Source of the DNA: QHXW01 sp035280425
GTDB lineage: Bacteria > Acidobacteriota > Terriglobia > Bryobacterales > Bryobacteraceae
NCBI GenBank assembly: GCA_035280425.1
Contig: DATEFW010000027.1
Span: 186,001 to 250,000 of the forward strand
DNA: 64,000 nt
Direction of reading: 5' to 3'
The position numbers were made by a program, and so were the translations under genes. The notes below the pieces were generated by a model that saw only the letters and a list, made by a program, of their open reading frames with translations, ran no database searches and had not been told where the DNA came from. Below are positions 18,724 to 27,206 of the stretch, in pieces. Position 1 is the stretch's first letter; each line of letters opens with the position of its first letter.

Positions 18724-19348
18724 TGGCAGGTCCCCCGAAAGTTCCAGCAGAACCGCTTGGAGCTTGATGATGGTCAGGCAGGCTGCGCTGCGGAGTTTTT
18801 CCGTATAGTATGGTGCGGAACCGGGATTCCACGCGGCTGATCGCACGGCTTTTGCGAACCCGGAATTGTGTGTCGGTCAGACGCAATGCCCGGCGAATTT
18901 GCTCTTTTGAGTGTCCGTCGAAATAGAACCGCTGGATGATCTCGCGGTCGAGTCCACGCAGCGTATTCAAGGCAACTTGCGCGCTCCGCTGCCTTTCCCA
19001 TTCGAGCATGCGGCGCTCCGGGTGCCAGAGGTGTACCGGCTCAAAGTCAGCGGCGGGGTTTTCGCGAGCATACTCTCTCACGCGCATGATCCGAATGCGC
19101 ATCCCGATGGTGTAGCAGGCGGCGCGCAAAGCCTGAGGGTCACGGAGTCTTCGCGCAAATGCCAGAGTTTGCAAAAAGGTTTCGTTCACCGCATCTTCCT
19201 GATCGTCAGGGCGCAGCGACCCGAAGATCAAGAACCGGCGGCGTTGGAGCCAGCCGTAGAGCGCCAGCATCGAGGAGTTGTCCAGCCAACCGGCGGGCTC
19301 GCCGGACAATTCCCGTGAGGAGACAGCAATAGCGGCATGCGTGACCAT
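18710..19348 (-). CDS. Sigma-70 family (ECF-like) RNA polymerase sigma factor
   Basis: 212 residues. Region 2 is visible as RFLIFGSLRPDDQEDAVNETFLQTLAFARRL, a divergent form of the DAEDxxQExFL core-binding helix. Region 4 follows as LNTLRGLDREIIQRFYFDGHSKEQIRRALRLTDTQFRVRKSRAISRV, a clear helix-turn-helix for -35 recognition. The Pro/Gly-rich tail after residue 180 is extra. No anti-sigma gene is adjacent on this strand; the convergent neighbour is a secreted protein of the family also linked to the sigma locus at 46.5 kb. Probably directs an envelope or stress regulon; target unknown. Confidence 0.8.
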   Translation of the reverse strand: MVTHAAIAVSSRELSGEPAGWLDNSSMLALYGWLQRRRFLIFGSLRPDDQEDAVNETFLQTLAFARRLRDPQALRAACYTIGMRIRIMRVREYARENPAADFEPVHLWHPERRMLEWERQRSAQVALNTLRGLDREIIQRFYFDGHSKEQIRRALRLTDTQFRVRKSRAISRVESRFRTILYGKTPQRSLPDHHQAPSGSAGTFGGPAISGI

Positions 19349-19391
19349 AGATCTCTTAAGCGTCGTATTAACGGATGTTGAAGGCGGCTGC

Positions 19392-19832
19392 TTACTGGAC
19401 TAATCCCGCTGCCGCGGTCGCCGCCGAGGCGGCCCGCACGGGGCTGAGCATGGCTCGCTCGACGGATTCCAGCAGTCCGTCTGAAGTGAAGGGCTTCGGC
19501 AGGAACTGCATTCCCCGATCCAGCGCCTTAACGCGAACCACTTCGGCGTCGACAAAGCCGGATATGAAAAGCACTTTCATGTCGGGCCGCACGGCGCGCA
19601 TCCGTTCGACCAGATCCGGCCCGCTGACGTCCGGCATCACGATATCTACCACCGCCAGGTCGATAGCCAGCGATTCTCTGGCCGCCAGGCGAAGAGCCGT
19701 TTCGGCCGTAGACGCCAGCAGCACGTTATATCCACCGCTTTCCAGCATGCAGCCGACCACTGTCAGCACAGCAAGGTTGTCATCAATAACCATCACGTTC
19801 TTGGAATCAAAAGTTGAATTGGCAGTTTGCAT
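19392..19832 (-). CDS. Single-domain response regulator (CheY-like)
   Basis: 146 residues, one receiver domain. The acidic pocket MVIDDN is near residue 14, the phosphoacceptor Asp lies in LAVVDIVMPDVSG near 63, the switch Ser in VLFISGF and the conserved Lys in FLPKPF near 112. It should be phosphorylated by a histidine kinase not present in the window. The tail after residue 130 is Ala-rich and short, with no output domain. AAGGA precedes the ATG. It is 158 bases from the next regulator gene on the same strand, which has a degenerate receiver. Confidence 0.92.
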   Translation of the reverse strand: MQTANSTFDSKNVMVIDDNLAVLTVVGCMLESGGYNVLLASTAETALRLAARESLAIDLAVVDIVMPDVSGPDLVERMRAVRPDMKVLFISGFVDAEVVRVKALDRGMQFLPKPFTSDGLLESVERAMLSPVRAASAATAAAGLVQ

Positions 19833-19990
19833 TCAGCGGTTCCTTTTTACTCGTGGAATCAATTCTCAACCGGAATCCGCCCACATGCAATATAAACCTT
19901 GTAGGTCTTTTGGGAGCTTGAATATAGTTAGTGTGCGAATGTTCCCAATAGTTAACTTCGCGAATCTAAAAACACCGTAGAAAACGGAAA

Positions 19991-20743
19991 TTATGTTCCT
20001 CGACTTGCGGGATCTTGGTCCGCCTGGCTCGCGTCACGGCCATCGGCGGCGCTTGCCGAAACTTGTGCGCCAGAAATATCCGTTGCGGCCAACTCGACCG
20101 TGCCAGTAGCGCCGGCTAACGAGATCAAACCCTCGCTGGCGGCGGCCTTGAGGAGCGTAGCGACATTATGTGCGTTCAGTTTTCGCATGATCGACTTGCG
20201 GTAATTTCGAACGGTTTCGACTTCTAATCCCAGAGTGACGGCGATCTCCTTATTTGATTTTCCCTCGGCAATCATGCGCAAAATCCGCAGTTCTCGCGGA
20301 GCCAGCTTGGATTTCCGCGTCGCCGTGCCGAAAGCCGTAGCCAGCCTCTGGGGAACAACGGAATAGTAGGACCCTCCATTGGCAACCGTGTTGACCGCAT
20401 TGGTCAAGCCAATCACGGAGTCGAATCCGCCGACAATTCCGCGAACGCCGTTTTGCAGTGCGCTGGAGATCGCATCGCCATCATTGGCCAGTAGCAAGGT
20501 GACGATATTGACGCCGGGGAACTTATCCTCGAGCTCCGCGACGCTTTCAATGGTGGTAGCGCTGTCCGGCCCCAGGCACACCAGGACCGCATTCGGGTTG
20601 CTTGCATCGTAAACCGCTGCGGCATCCTGGCAGTTCCCAACTTCTGCAGCTACCTGAAATCCGATGGCGGACAGTAAAGTCACGATCGCCGACCTGACAA
20701 TCGGTCGGCTTTCAATGACCAAGACTCTAATTGCGGTCGACAT
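19991..20743 (-). CDS. LuxR/NarL-type regulator with a degenerate receiver domain
   Basis: 250 residues from ATG 20743, preceded by AGGTGG; a longer reading to 20788 is less likely. The N-terminal 125 residues fold as a receiver (IRVLVIESRPIVRSAIVTLLSAIGF) but the DD pair is ES and the phosphoacceptor position falls in AVLVCLGPDS where no Asp occupies the usual place. The C-terminal LuxR helix-turn-helix is intact: LAPRELRILRMIAEGKSNKEIAVTLGLEVETVRNYRKSIMRKL. Probably controlled by ligand or partner and not by phosphorylation. The last 40 residues are Ala/Thr/Ser-rich and disordered. It is divergent from the exopolysaccharide locus at 21045, which it might regulate; that is inference from position only. 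Confidence 0.85.
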   Translation of the reverse strand: MSTAIRVLVIESRPIVRSAIVTLLSAIGFQVAAEVGNCQDAAAVYDASNPNAVLVCLGPDSATTIESVAELEDKFPGVNIVTLLLANDGDAISSALQNGVRGIVGGFDSVIGLTNAVNTVANGGSYYSVVPQRLATAFGTATRKSKLAPRELRILRMIAEGKSNKEIAVTLGLEVETVRNYRKSIMRKLNAHNVATLLKAAASEGLISLAGATGTVELAATDISGAQVSASAADGRDASQADQDPASRGT

Positions 20744-20920
20744 TCCGCCACCTTTCGGGCGCCTAAAAAGGTTCGGCTTCACTGCCAATTGCGGTACCGG
20801 GACACACTTTCGGAGGTGGCTCCCGGTTTGTTAAGCCGGCTCGCGTCCCGGCAATTTCCGCAATTGCTTCCATTAACTTTGGATAGTTTTAGTCTACAGC
20901 CAGAAACAGAGGTAGCCTAG

Positions 20921-20926
20921 TATAAT
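20921..20926 (+). promoter_or_regulatory. Possible -10 element upstream of the exopolysaccharide locus
   Basis: A perfect TATAAT in the divergent intergenic region, 119 bases before the ATG at 21045. No good -35 hexamer lies 16-18 bases upstream, so an activator would be needed if it is used. Confidence 0.3.
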
Positions 20927-21044
20927 CCCTAGCCGCATTTGGGGGGTGCCTTTTTGGGTCGTTCATGGAAATTGAGTTTTCTAATCTTTATCGACTAGAA
21001 ATTCAAAAGGAAAGTGACGGAAATAGGCACAGGTGCCGACCATA

Positions 21045-23021
21045 ATGGTTGGTGCAGTGCGGTTTCATTCTGGTAGCCCCCCGTTGGGCTTTACATTTCG
21101 CTTGCTTAGCGGCCTGGTGCTGGCAGCAAGCCTGATCCATGCGCAACCGCAAGAGCCTTTGAAGCAGGAGATTGCGGCCGAGGATTGGGCTATTTCGGAT
21201 TGGTCCGGCATCCGCTTGGGCCAGGTCAGTATTATCCACAAAGCGGATGGGGATGAGCTGCGCACCGGCCGGCTGCGGCTCGAGCCGCGCGTTGTTTACT
21301 CCGGTCCGCGGCGTTCGGGTGTGCCGCGGTGCGACGGCAATTGTCTGCTGGTTGACTCGTTCGATTCCGGCGCGGGCAACCGGCTGGGCGGGTATTTTTC
21401 GAGCTTTTCGGGCAAGGGGTCTGCGGCCCGCGTGAGCATTCGTCGATGGGATGACGGGCGGCGCGCATTGACAATTCATTATGAGAACCAGGCGGGCGGT
21501 TGGTCTGGCGCCTGGGTGCATTTGTTTGACTTTACGCTCCCGGGTGCAGAGCGCGTTTTTTTTGATTCGACCGGGTTTTCGTATCTGACGTTCTGGATTC
21601 GCGGTAGAAGCGGTGGGGAGCGGGTGCTGCTGAAGGCCGCGGATGCGCGCTGGGAGGCAAAGCAGGATGCGCTGCCGGCCGGCGAGGTTGCGCGGTTTGT
21701 GGAAACCGGCGCGATCGACCGGTCGTGGCGGCGCGCGCGAGTTCCGCTGTCGGCCTTGGACCGGCGTCTCAACCGCCGCGAGCTGGCGGTCGTTGTCTTT
21801 CAAGCGTTGGGAACAGGCGCAGGTGAAGTCGCGGTCAAAGATATCGCGTTCTGCAAGAAAGCGGAGGCTTTGCGCGATCTCGGTCCGCCACGGCGCGGGG
21901 CTGTCCCAGAGCGCAAGCGGGACCGGGCGCTGTGGGTCTGGAACACCCGCGACATCATCGAAAGCGCCGGCGAACAGAGGGACCTGGTGCAATTTGCCGG
22001 CGAGTACGGTTTCACGGACCTGTTTTTGCAATTGACCGGCGCCAGCGGCAATACAACTCCGCATGGCGAAATCCGGCTCGAGGCGGAAAAGTGGAAGCCC
22101 TTCCTGGCACTGCTGAATCGTCACGGGTTTCGCGCGCACGCTCTCGATGGTTTCAACCAATATGCTCTTCCCGAGTGGCACGACGCCGTGCTCAAAACAG
22201 TGCGGAATGTGATTGCATACAATCGCTCCGTCCAGCCGCACGAGCGTTTCTATGGAATTCATTACGACGTCGAGCCATACCTGGTTCGCGGGTTTGCGGG
22301 CCCGCTCCGCGGCAGAATCGTTTCCTCTTACCTCGAGCTGTTGAGCAAAATGTCTGCGGAGACGCGGCCGGCCGGAATTCCGTTTGGAGTCGACATGCCG
22401 TTCTGGTTCGACACGCGAGACGAGGTGACCGGAGAATTGCCCGTTGTGGAGTTTCACGGTGTCAGCGGGCTATTGAGCGAACATGTCATCGATCAGGCCG
22501 ACAGTGTGGCGGTGATGGACTACCGCACTTATGCGTTCGGCGCCGATGGATTGCTGTCACTCGCGAAGGGCGAGCTGGAATATGCGGCCAAAAAAGGCAA
22601 GCGATTGTTCGTGGGGCTCGAGACCACCCCGCTGCCGGATGAAGATCTGGTGGAATTCGAAGGCGCGCCGGCGCTGAAGTCGCCGGAAACATCGGCCGCG
22701 GATCGCGCAATAGTAATCTCGCCGGATGGCGCCGGGGCGACGATTCGGCTTGTCGGGCGGTCCGAGTGGCCGATGCTTTCCAAAACGGGAGGGAAGCTGC
22801 TCTGGTGGCCGGTGGCGCGCACGGTTCGCGTACCTGGCGACAAGCTCTCCTTTGCGCAGCCCGGAATCTCCGCCATGCAACAGGCGATGGGAGAAGCCGA
22901 AGAAGACCTGGCGGCGTACCCGTCATTTGCGGGTTTCGCGATTCACGATTATCTGGGATACCGGAGTTTGTTGGACCGCAAGAAGCAGGCCGGCATGGGT
23001 CGGCTCGGTACAACTCCTTAG
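21045..23021 (+). CDS. Secreted glycoside-hydrolase-like protein with N-terminal binding domain
   Basis: 658 residues from ATG 21045 (AGGTG nine bases before; GTG 21033 is the alternative). A signal peptide ends near LIHAQ. Residues about 90-260 form a jelly-roll resembling carbohydrate-binding domains (ALTIHYENQAGGWSGAWVHLF, FSYLTFWIRGRSG, WRRARVPLSAL). From about 290 onward is a TIM-barrel-like region: RALWVWNT, DLFLQLTGASG, FLALLNRHGFRAHALDG, FYGIHYDVEPYL with a possible acidic catalytic pair, VAVMDYRTYAFG and LFVGLETT. A catalytic assignment is not certain. It lies first in a four-gene locus with a YaiO-like barrel, HEAT protein and GT2 synthase, where polysaccharide trimming or processing would fit. 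Confidence 0.7.
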   Translation: MVGAVRFHSGSPPLGFTFRLLSGLVLAASLIHAQPQEPLKQEIAAEDWAISDWSGIRLGQVSIIHKADGDELRTGRLRLEPRVVYSGPRRSGVPRCDGNCLLVDSFDSGAGNRLGGYFSSFSGKGSAARVSIRRWDDGRRALTIHYENQAGGWSGAWVHLFDFTLPGAERVFFDSTGFSYLTFWIRGRSGGERVLLKAADARWEAKQDALPAGEVARFVETGAIDRSWRRARVPLSALDRRLNRRELAVVVFQALGTGAGEVAVKDIAFCKKAEALRDLGPPRRGAVPERKRDRALWVWNTRDIIESAGEQRDLVQFAGEYGFTDLFLQLTGASGNTTPHGEIRLEAEKWKPFLALLNRHGFRAHALDGFNQYALPEWHDAVLKTVRNVIAYNRSVQPHERFYGIHYDVEPYLVRGFAGPLRGRIVSSYLELLSKMSAETRPAGIPFGVDMPFWFDTRDEVTGELPVVEFHGVSGLLSEHVIDQADSVAVMDYRTYAFGADGLLSLAKGELEYAAKKGKRLFVGLETTPLPDEDLVEFEGAPALKSPETSAADRAIVISPDGAGATIRLVGRSEWPMLSKTGGKLLWWPVARTVRVPGDKLSFAQPGISAMQQAMGEAEEDLAAYPSFAGFAIHDYLGYRSLLDRKKQAGMGRLGTTP

Positions 23022-23116
23022 TTCGACCTCCATTCCTACCTGCGGCAGGCCTCGCAAACTACCTAATCCATTCCGATCATCCAGCTTTTCACCGATAAGA
23101 ACGAACAGGAGCAGAA

Positions 23117-24400
23117 ATGGGAATGGTCTGCCTGCGCGCCAACCGCGAAAACTCGCCGCCCCGGGCGACGCACCGGATCGTGCAAGCAGTCTGCCTGGCA
23201 TTGCTGGCGGCGGCTGCGTGGCTGCCTCTTCGGGCCGAGCCATCTCCGGACTGGCCTGCACGAATCAGAAGCCTGGTGGACAGCGGGCGGATGTCCGAGG
23301 CCGTCAGGGTGGCAGAAGAGTGGATGGCGGATTATCCGCAGGATCTCGATGCCAGGGCGTGGCATGCGCGGCTACTCGCCTGGAGCCATCGCTGGCCGGA
23401 AGCAGAGGCCGAGTACCGGCTGCTGCTCAGCCGGTCGCCCGGAGACGCGGATGCGCTGTTTGATCTGGCGCGGCTGCTGGTCTGGGAAAAGCGCTATGGC
23501 GAATCGCTGGAGATCGAGAAGCATGCCTGCGCTGTGCGGCATGCCGAGCCGGATTGCGAGCTTGCCGAGGCGCACGCCCTGAAGATGCTCGGCCGCCGCC
23601 GCGAGGCCCGGGAAAAATACAAAGCGCTGCTCGAAAACGGCATGGCCGTCGAACAGTCACGGGCGTCGCTCGATGAGTTGAGCGCCAGTCACGAAGTCCG
23701 GGTTGGCGCCGAAGCGGACGTGCTGAGCTACGCCGGCAACTCGGCGTCAGGAGGCGTTTCGATCGACAGTCGCTGGAATGACCGGTGGCGCTCGTCGGGC
23801 GGGGTCACACGCTACAGCCGCTTTGGCGAAACCGCCACGGCGTTCGAGGGCAGCGCGACGTACCGGCTGACCGGCCACGATTCGTTGTCCGTAGGCGGCG
23901 GGTCGGCGGGCGAGCAGGGCATCGCTCCGCGGGCGCAAGCGCAGTTCGAGTACGGCCACGGATTTCGTCTGGCCGAGAGCTTATTGCGCGGCATCGAAAC
24001 AGATTACCAGCAACGCTGGCTGTGGTTTCGCGGCGCCCGCGTTTTGAGAGTTGGTCCGGCCGCCACTTTGTATTTTCCAAAGAACTGGAGCTGGGCGGTG
24101 CGCCTGGCGGACAACCGCATCGATCTTGCGGGGTCGCAACGGAAATGGAAACCGGCGGCGATGACGCGGCTTACGTTTCCGATCCGCAGAGCGGTGAGCG
24201 GGAATCTGGTATTTTCCGCCGGGACCGAGAACCTGGGGACAGCCGATCAGCTCCGTTGGTCGGCCACCAGGAGCGTGGGAGGCGGGTTGCGAATTCGCGT
24301 GGCGTCGCGCCAGGAATTGATCCCGCTTGTGGAATACCAGCAGTTGGCGCCGGGGCGTTCGCAGACCAGTTTGGGTTTCGCGTATGCATTCCGCCTCTAA
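23117..24400 (+). CDS. TPR + YaiO-type outer-membrane beta-barrel protein
   Basis: 427 residues with a signal segment about 22-40. Residues 45-175 are TPR-like helices (ARIRSLVDSGRMSEAVRVAEEWMADYP, then WPEAEAEYRLLLSRSPGDADALFDLARLL). From about 190 to the end the sequence alternates polar and hydrophobic residues in strand pairs (VRVGAEADVLSYA, WRSSGGVTRYSRFGE, YRLTGHDSLSVGGG, ATLYFPKNWSWAVRL) and closes with LGFAYAFRL, as in YaiO-type barrels. TPR-plus-barrel proteins such as PgaA export polysaccharide through the outer membrane. Gene two of the locus; GGAG precedes the ATG. The following gene starts inside its 3' end. Confidence 0.82.
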   Translation: MGMVCLRANRENSPPRATHRIVQAVCLALLAAAAWLPLRAEPSPDWPARIRSLVDSGRMSEAVRVAEEWMADYPQDLDARAWHARLLAWSHRWPEAEAEYRLLLSRSPGDADALFDLARLLVWEKRYGESLEIEKHACAVRHAEPDCELAEAHALKMLGRRREAREKYKALLENGMAVEQSRASLDELSASHEVRVGAEADVLSYAGNSASGGVSIDSRWNDRWRSSGGVTRYSRFGETATAFEGSATYRLTGHDSLSVGGGSAGEQGIAPRAQAQFEYGHGFRLAESLLRGIETDYQQRWLWFRGARVLRVGPAATLYFPKNWSWAVRLADNRIDLAGSQRKWKPAAMTRLTFPIRRAVSGNLVFSAGTENLGTADQLRWSATRSVGGGLRIRVASRQELIPLVEYQQLAPGRSQTSLGFAYAFRL

Positions 24401-25748
24401 TGCAGCGCTGCCTAACGCAGCACTGATGCTGGCCTTGGCGCTCGCGTTCGCCGTCCTGGGCATCGCGGTGATCCTCGGCTTTATTCTGATGCGCCGCATA
24501 GTCCGGCGAAGGTATTTTCGGCGGCGGGATGCTCTTAGCCTTGACCTTCGCGCCAACCGGGCTCAGGTGATCACAGGAGTAATTCCTGCCGAACGATGGA
24601 TGGGCGACCGGACAGCTCGTGAAATCGTGCAGGAGATGCTGCTTCAGCAAATCGAGGCAACGGCTCCGGACGACCTGTTCGGACTGCATGCGCTGCTTCG
24701 CGCGAGCGGCCTGGTCGAACGGTTGATCTCGGAGGCGGGCCGGGGCCCGGTCTGGCGGCGCCGGAAAGCCCTGTTGACGTTGGGGCGCATGCGGCTTCGC
24801 GGCTGTATGGCGGCGCTGGTAGCGGCGCTCGACGACCCGCATGAAGAAGTGGTGGTGGATGCCATCCGTGCGTTGGGCCGGATCGGCGATCCACGGGCGG
24901 GCGAGGCGATCCTGCGCCGGCTGGCTCGACAGAAGCTCCGCTGTCCCGCGCAGATTTTCGAAACGGCACTGGCTGATTGTTACCGGGTCGAACCCGCGAA
25001 ACTGCTTCCTCTGATCGCGCGTGCGGATGATGCCATCAGGCCGGTGCTGGCCCGTGCGCTAGGGAGGATTGCGACCCCGGAGATCGCGGGCGGTGTGCTG
25101 GAGCTTGCGCAGGATCCGGTCGCGAATGTGCGCGCATCGGCCGCGCGCATTATCGGCCTGGCACGGCCTCCCGGGAGTGCAGAAGCCTTGAAGGGTTTGG
25201 CAAACGACACGGAATGGTTTGTGCGTTTGCGAGCCATGGTGGCGCTCGGGGAACTGCGCGATTCGTCCACCATCCCGGTTTTGATTTCGGGATTGTGCGA
25301 CGCCAACCGCCTGGTCCGGCTGCGAGCGGCATCGGCACTCGCCCGTATGGATGGCCAGGAAGAAGAAATATTGCAGCTCGCCATGCGGGCGCAAGACCGC
25401 TACGCATTACAGGCGCTGGTTTCGGCGATGGAGCAGGCCGGAAAAATTATGAAGATGGCCGAGACTCTGGCGATGGATGAACACTGCTCCGCGGCAAAAT
25501 CCGCCCTGCGAGCGGCGAGTGCCGGCGGCGCCGGGAGGATGCTGATGCATCTGGCGACGAAGCATCCGAACTTGCTGGTCAGGGAACGCCTGGCGCAGCT
25601 TTTGGCACACGCCGGCGTTCTCGTTGCGCGCACAGGCGTAGAAACACCCGAACCGGCGGCCTCCGCCCTGGAAAACGAGGGGCTGAGACGCCTTGTGGCG
25701 GCGGTGGATGGCTGGAACCGCGCGCCGGCCGAGGTGCCCGCGCGATGA
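24384..25748 (+). CDS. Membrane-anchored HEAT-repeat protein
   Basis: 454 residues from ATG 24384, overlapping the barrel gene by 17 bases. One membrane helix (ALMLALALAFAVLGIAVILGF) is followed by a basic RRIVRRRYFRRR stretch. From about 130 the protein is built of HEAT/PBS-lyase-like repeats: LTLGRMRLRGCMAALVAALDD, AIRALGRIGDPRAGEAILRRL, LGRIATPEIAGGVLEL, AARIIGLARPPGSAEAL, ALGELRDSSTIPVLIS, ASALARMDGQEEEILQL. Such repeats form protein-binding solenoids. Position between the outer-membrane barrel and the synthase suggests a scaffold of the export complex, but this is inference. Its TGA overlaps the ATG of the synthase gene, so the two are translationally coupled. Confidence 0.85.
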   Translation: MHSASNAALPNAALMLALALAFAVLGIAVILGFILMRRIVRRRYFRRRDALSLDLRANRAQVITGVIPAERWMGDRTAREIVQEMLLQQIEATAPDDLFGLHALLRASGLVERLISEAGRGPVWRRRKALLTLGRMRLRGCMAALVAALDDPHEEVVVDAIRALGRIGDPRAGEAILRRLARQKLRCPAQIFETALADCYRVEPAKLLPLIARADDAIRPVLARALGRIATPEIAGGVLELAQDPVANVRASAARIIGLARPPGSAEALKGLANDTEWFVRLRAMVALGELRDSSTIPVLISGLCDANRLVRLRAASALARMDGQEEEILQLAMRAQDRYALQALVSAMEQAGKIMKMAETLAMDEHCSAAKSALRAASAGGAGRMLMHLATKHPNLLVRERLAQLLAHAGVLVARTGVETPEPAASALENEGLRRLVAAVDGWNRAPAEVPAR

Positions 25749-27163
25749 ATGAACTGCTGAAAATCGGAAGCCTGGCGCTGTTCGCCTACTATTTCTCGAC
25801 GAACCTGATCTATCTCGGGCTGCTGTTCGAGTCCTTGATGGCGACCGTCAGCCATCACCGCCTGATGGGGACGCTTTGGCACGACCGCTTGCGGCAATCC
25901 TCGATCACCCCGCCCATCTCCATTCTGGTTCCGGCCCACAACGAAGAGAAGAACATTGTGGAGTCGGTGCGATCGCTGCTGCGGCTGGATTATCCGGAAA
26001 TCGAGGTGATTGTCGTCAACGATGGTTCGACCGACGGCACGCTCCACGAGCTCAAAGAACATTTTGACCTGCTCGAAACCGACATCCTGCATGTTTCGGC
26101 GATTTCCACCGGTGCTGTGCGTGGGGTTTACATGAGTACGGTGGACCGGCGTTTGCTGGTGGTGGACAAGGAATGCATCGGGCGGAAAGCGGACGCCTTG
26201 AACGCGGCTTTGAACGCCGCCTCGGCGCCGTTTGTTTGCGCCATCGACGCCGATGCCGTGCTGGAAAAAGACGCGTTGCTCCGCGTGATGGCGCCGATTC
26301 TGAACAGCGTCGGCAACACAGTGGCGAGCGGCGGAATCGTGCGCGCGGCTAACGGCTCGGTGATTGAGAACGGCGAGATCCGCAGCGTTCGCCTGCCGCG
26401 CGGCACTCTGGAAGCGCTGCAAGTGCTGGAATATCTGCGGTCTTTTCTCATTGGCCGACAGGGATGGGCGCGGATGAATATGCTGCTGATCATTTCGGGC
26501 GCATTCGGGATTTTCCGGCGCGATCTGGTGATGGAGATCGGCGGCTTCCGGCCCTCGGCGATCGGCGAAGATATCGATCTGATTGTGCGCCTGCACCGCC
26601 GCCTCCGGGAACGGAACGAGAACTACCGCATAGCTTTTGTGCCCGATCCGGTTTGCTGGACCGAAGTGCCATCGACGTTGCGCTCGCTGGCAAAACAGCG
26701 CGCCCGCTGGCAGAACGGCCTGGCGGATGCCCTTTGGCAGAACAAGGATCTGCTGTTCAATCCGCGGTACGGCAGGATCGGGCTGGCAGCGCTTCCATAC
26801 CAGTGGCTTTTCGAGCTGCTGGCGCCGGCCGTGGAAGTCGCGGGCTGGATCTGTTTGGCGGTTTCGGCGTTTTTAGGTCAACTGAGCGCATCTTTCCTGC
26901 TGACGTTCTTCACGCTCGGGTACCTGCTCGGAGTCTTCATTTCGGTGGGCGCCGTGCTGATGGAGGAAATGGCGTACCATCGCTACGACAACTGGCGCGA
27001 TCTGATGCGGCTGACGGGCTTGTGTTTTCTCGAATGCTCGTTCTACCGGCCGCTGACGACTATCTGGCGGCTGCAAGGACTGTGGCAGTTCGTGCGCGGG
27101 CGCAATACCTGGCAGACGATCGACCGCGTCGGGTTCGAGGCCGATCCCAAACGCGCTGCATAG
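25745..27163 (+). CDS. Processive family-2 glycosyltransferase (PgaC/BcsA-like polysaccharide synthase)
   Basis: 472 residues. A membrane helix lies near residues 8-30, and helices around 345-365, 385-410 and a last hydrophobic part follow the catalytic domain. The inverting GT-A signature of processive synthases is complete: ND93GSTDGT, DAD at 168-170, GED-ID at 274-277 and Q318RARW322. This is the motif set (D, DxD, D, QxxRW) of cellulose, hyaluronan and poly-GlcNAc synthases that make and push the chain across the inner membrane. Substrate is unknown; the PgaC group is the nearest impression. No PilZ domain is fused, so c-di-GMP control is not seen in this protein. Last gene of the locus. 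Confidence 0.9.
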   Translation: MNELLKIGSLALFAYYFSTNLIYLGLLFESLMATVSHHRLMGTLWHDRLRQSSITPPISILVPAHNEEKNIVESVRSLLRLDYPEIEVIVVNDGSTDGTLHELKEHFDLLETDILHVSAISTGAVRGVYMSTVDRRLLVVDKECIGRKADALNAALNAASAPFVCAIDADAVLEKDALLRVMAPILNSVGNTVASGGIVRAANGSVIENGEIRSVRLPRGTLEALQVLEYLRSFLIGRQGWARMNMLLIISGAFGIFRRDLVMEIGGFRPSAIGEDIDLIVRLHRRLRERNENYRIAFVPDPVCWTEVPSTLRSLAKQRARWQNGLADALWQNKDLLFNPRYGRIGLAALPYQWLFELLAPAVEVAGWICLAVSAFLGQLSASFLLTFFTLGYLLGVFISVGAVLMEEMAYHRYDNWRDLMRLTGLCFLECSFYRPLTTIWRLQGLWQFVRGRNTWQTIDRVGFEADPKRAA

Positions 27164-27206
27164 CACTGCCGGGCGGATTCACCCCGCCTGTTATACTTGC
27201 CTTTTA

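Noticed and set aside
20930..20970. Possible riboswitch-like leader upstream of the polysaccharide locus
   Set aside because: G-run and T-run present but no stable conserved fold or known riboswitch core could be found.
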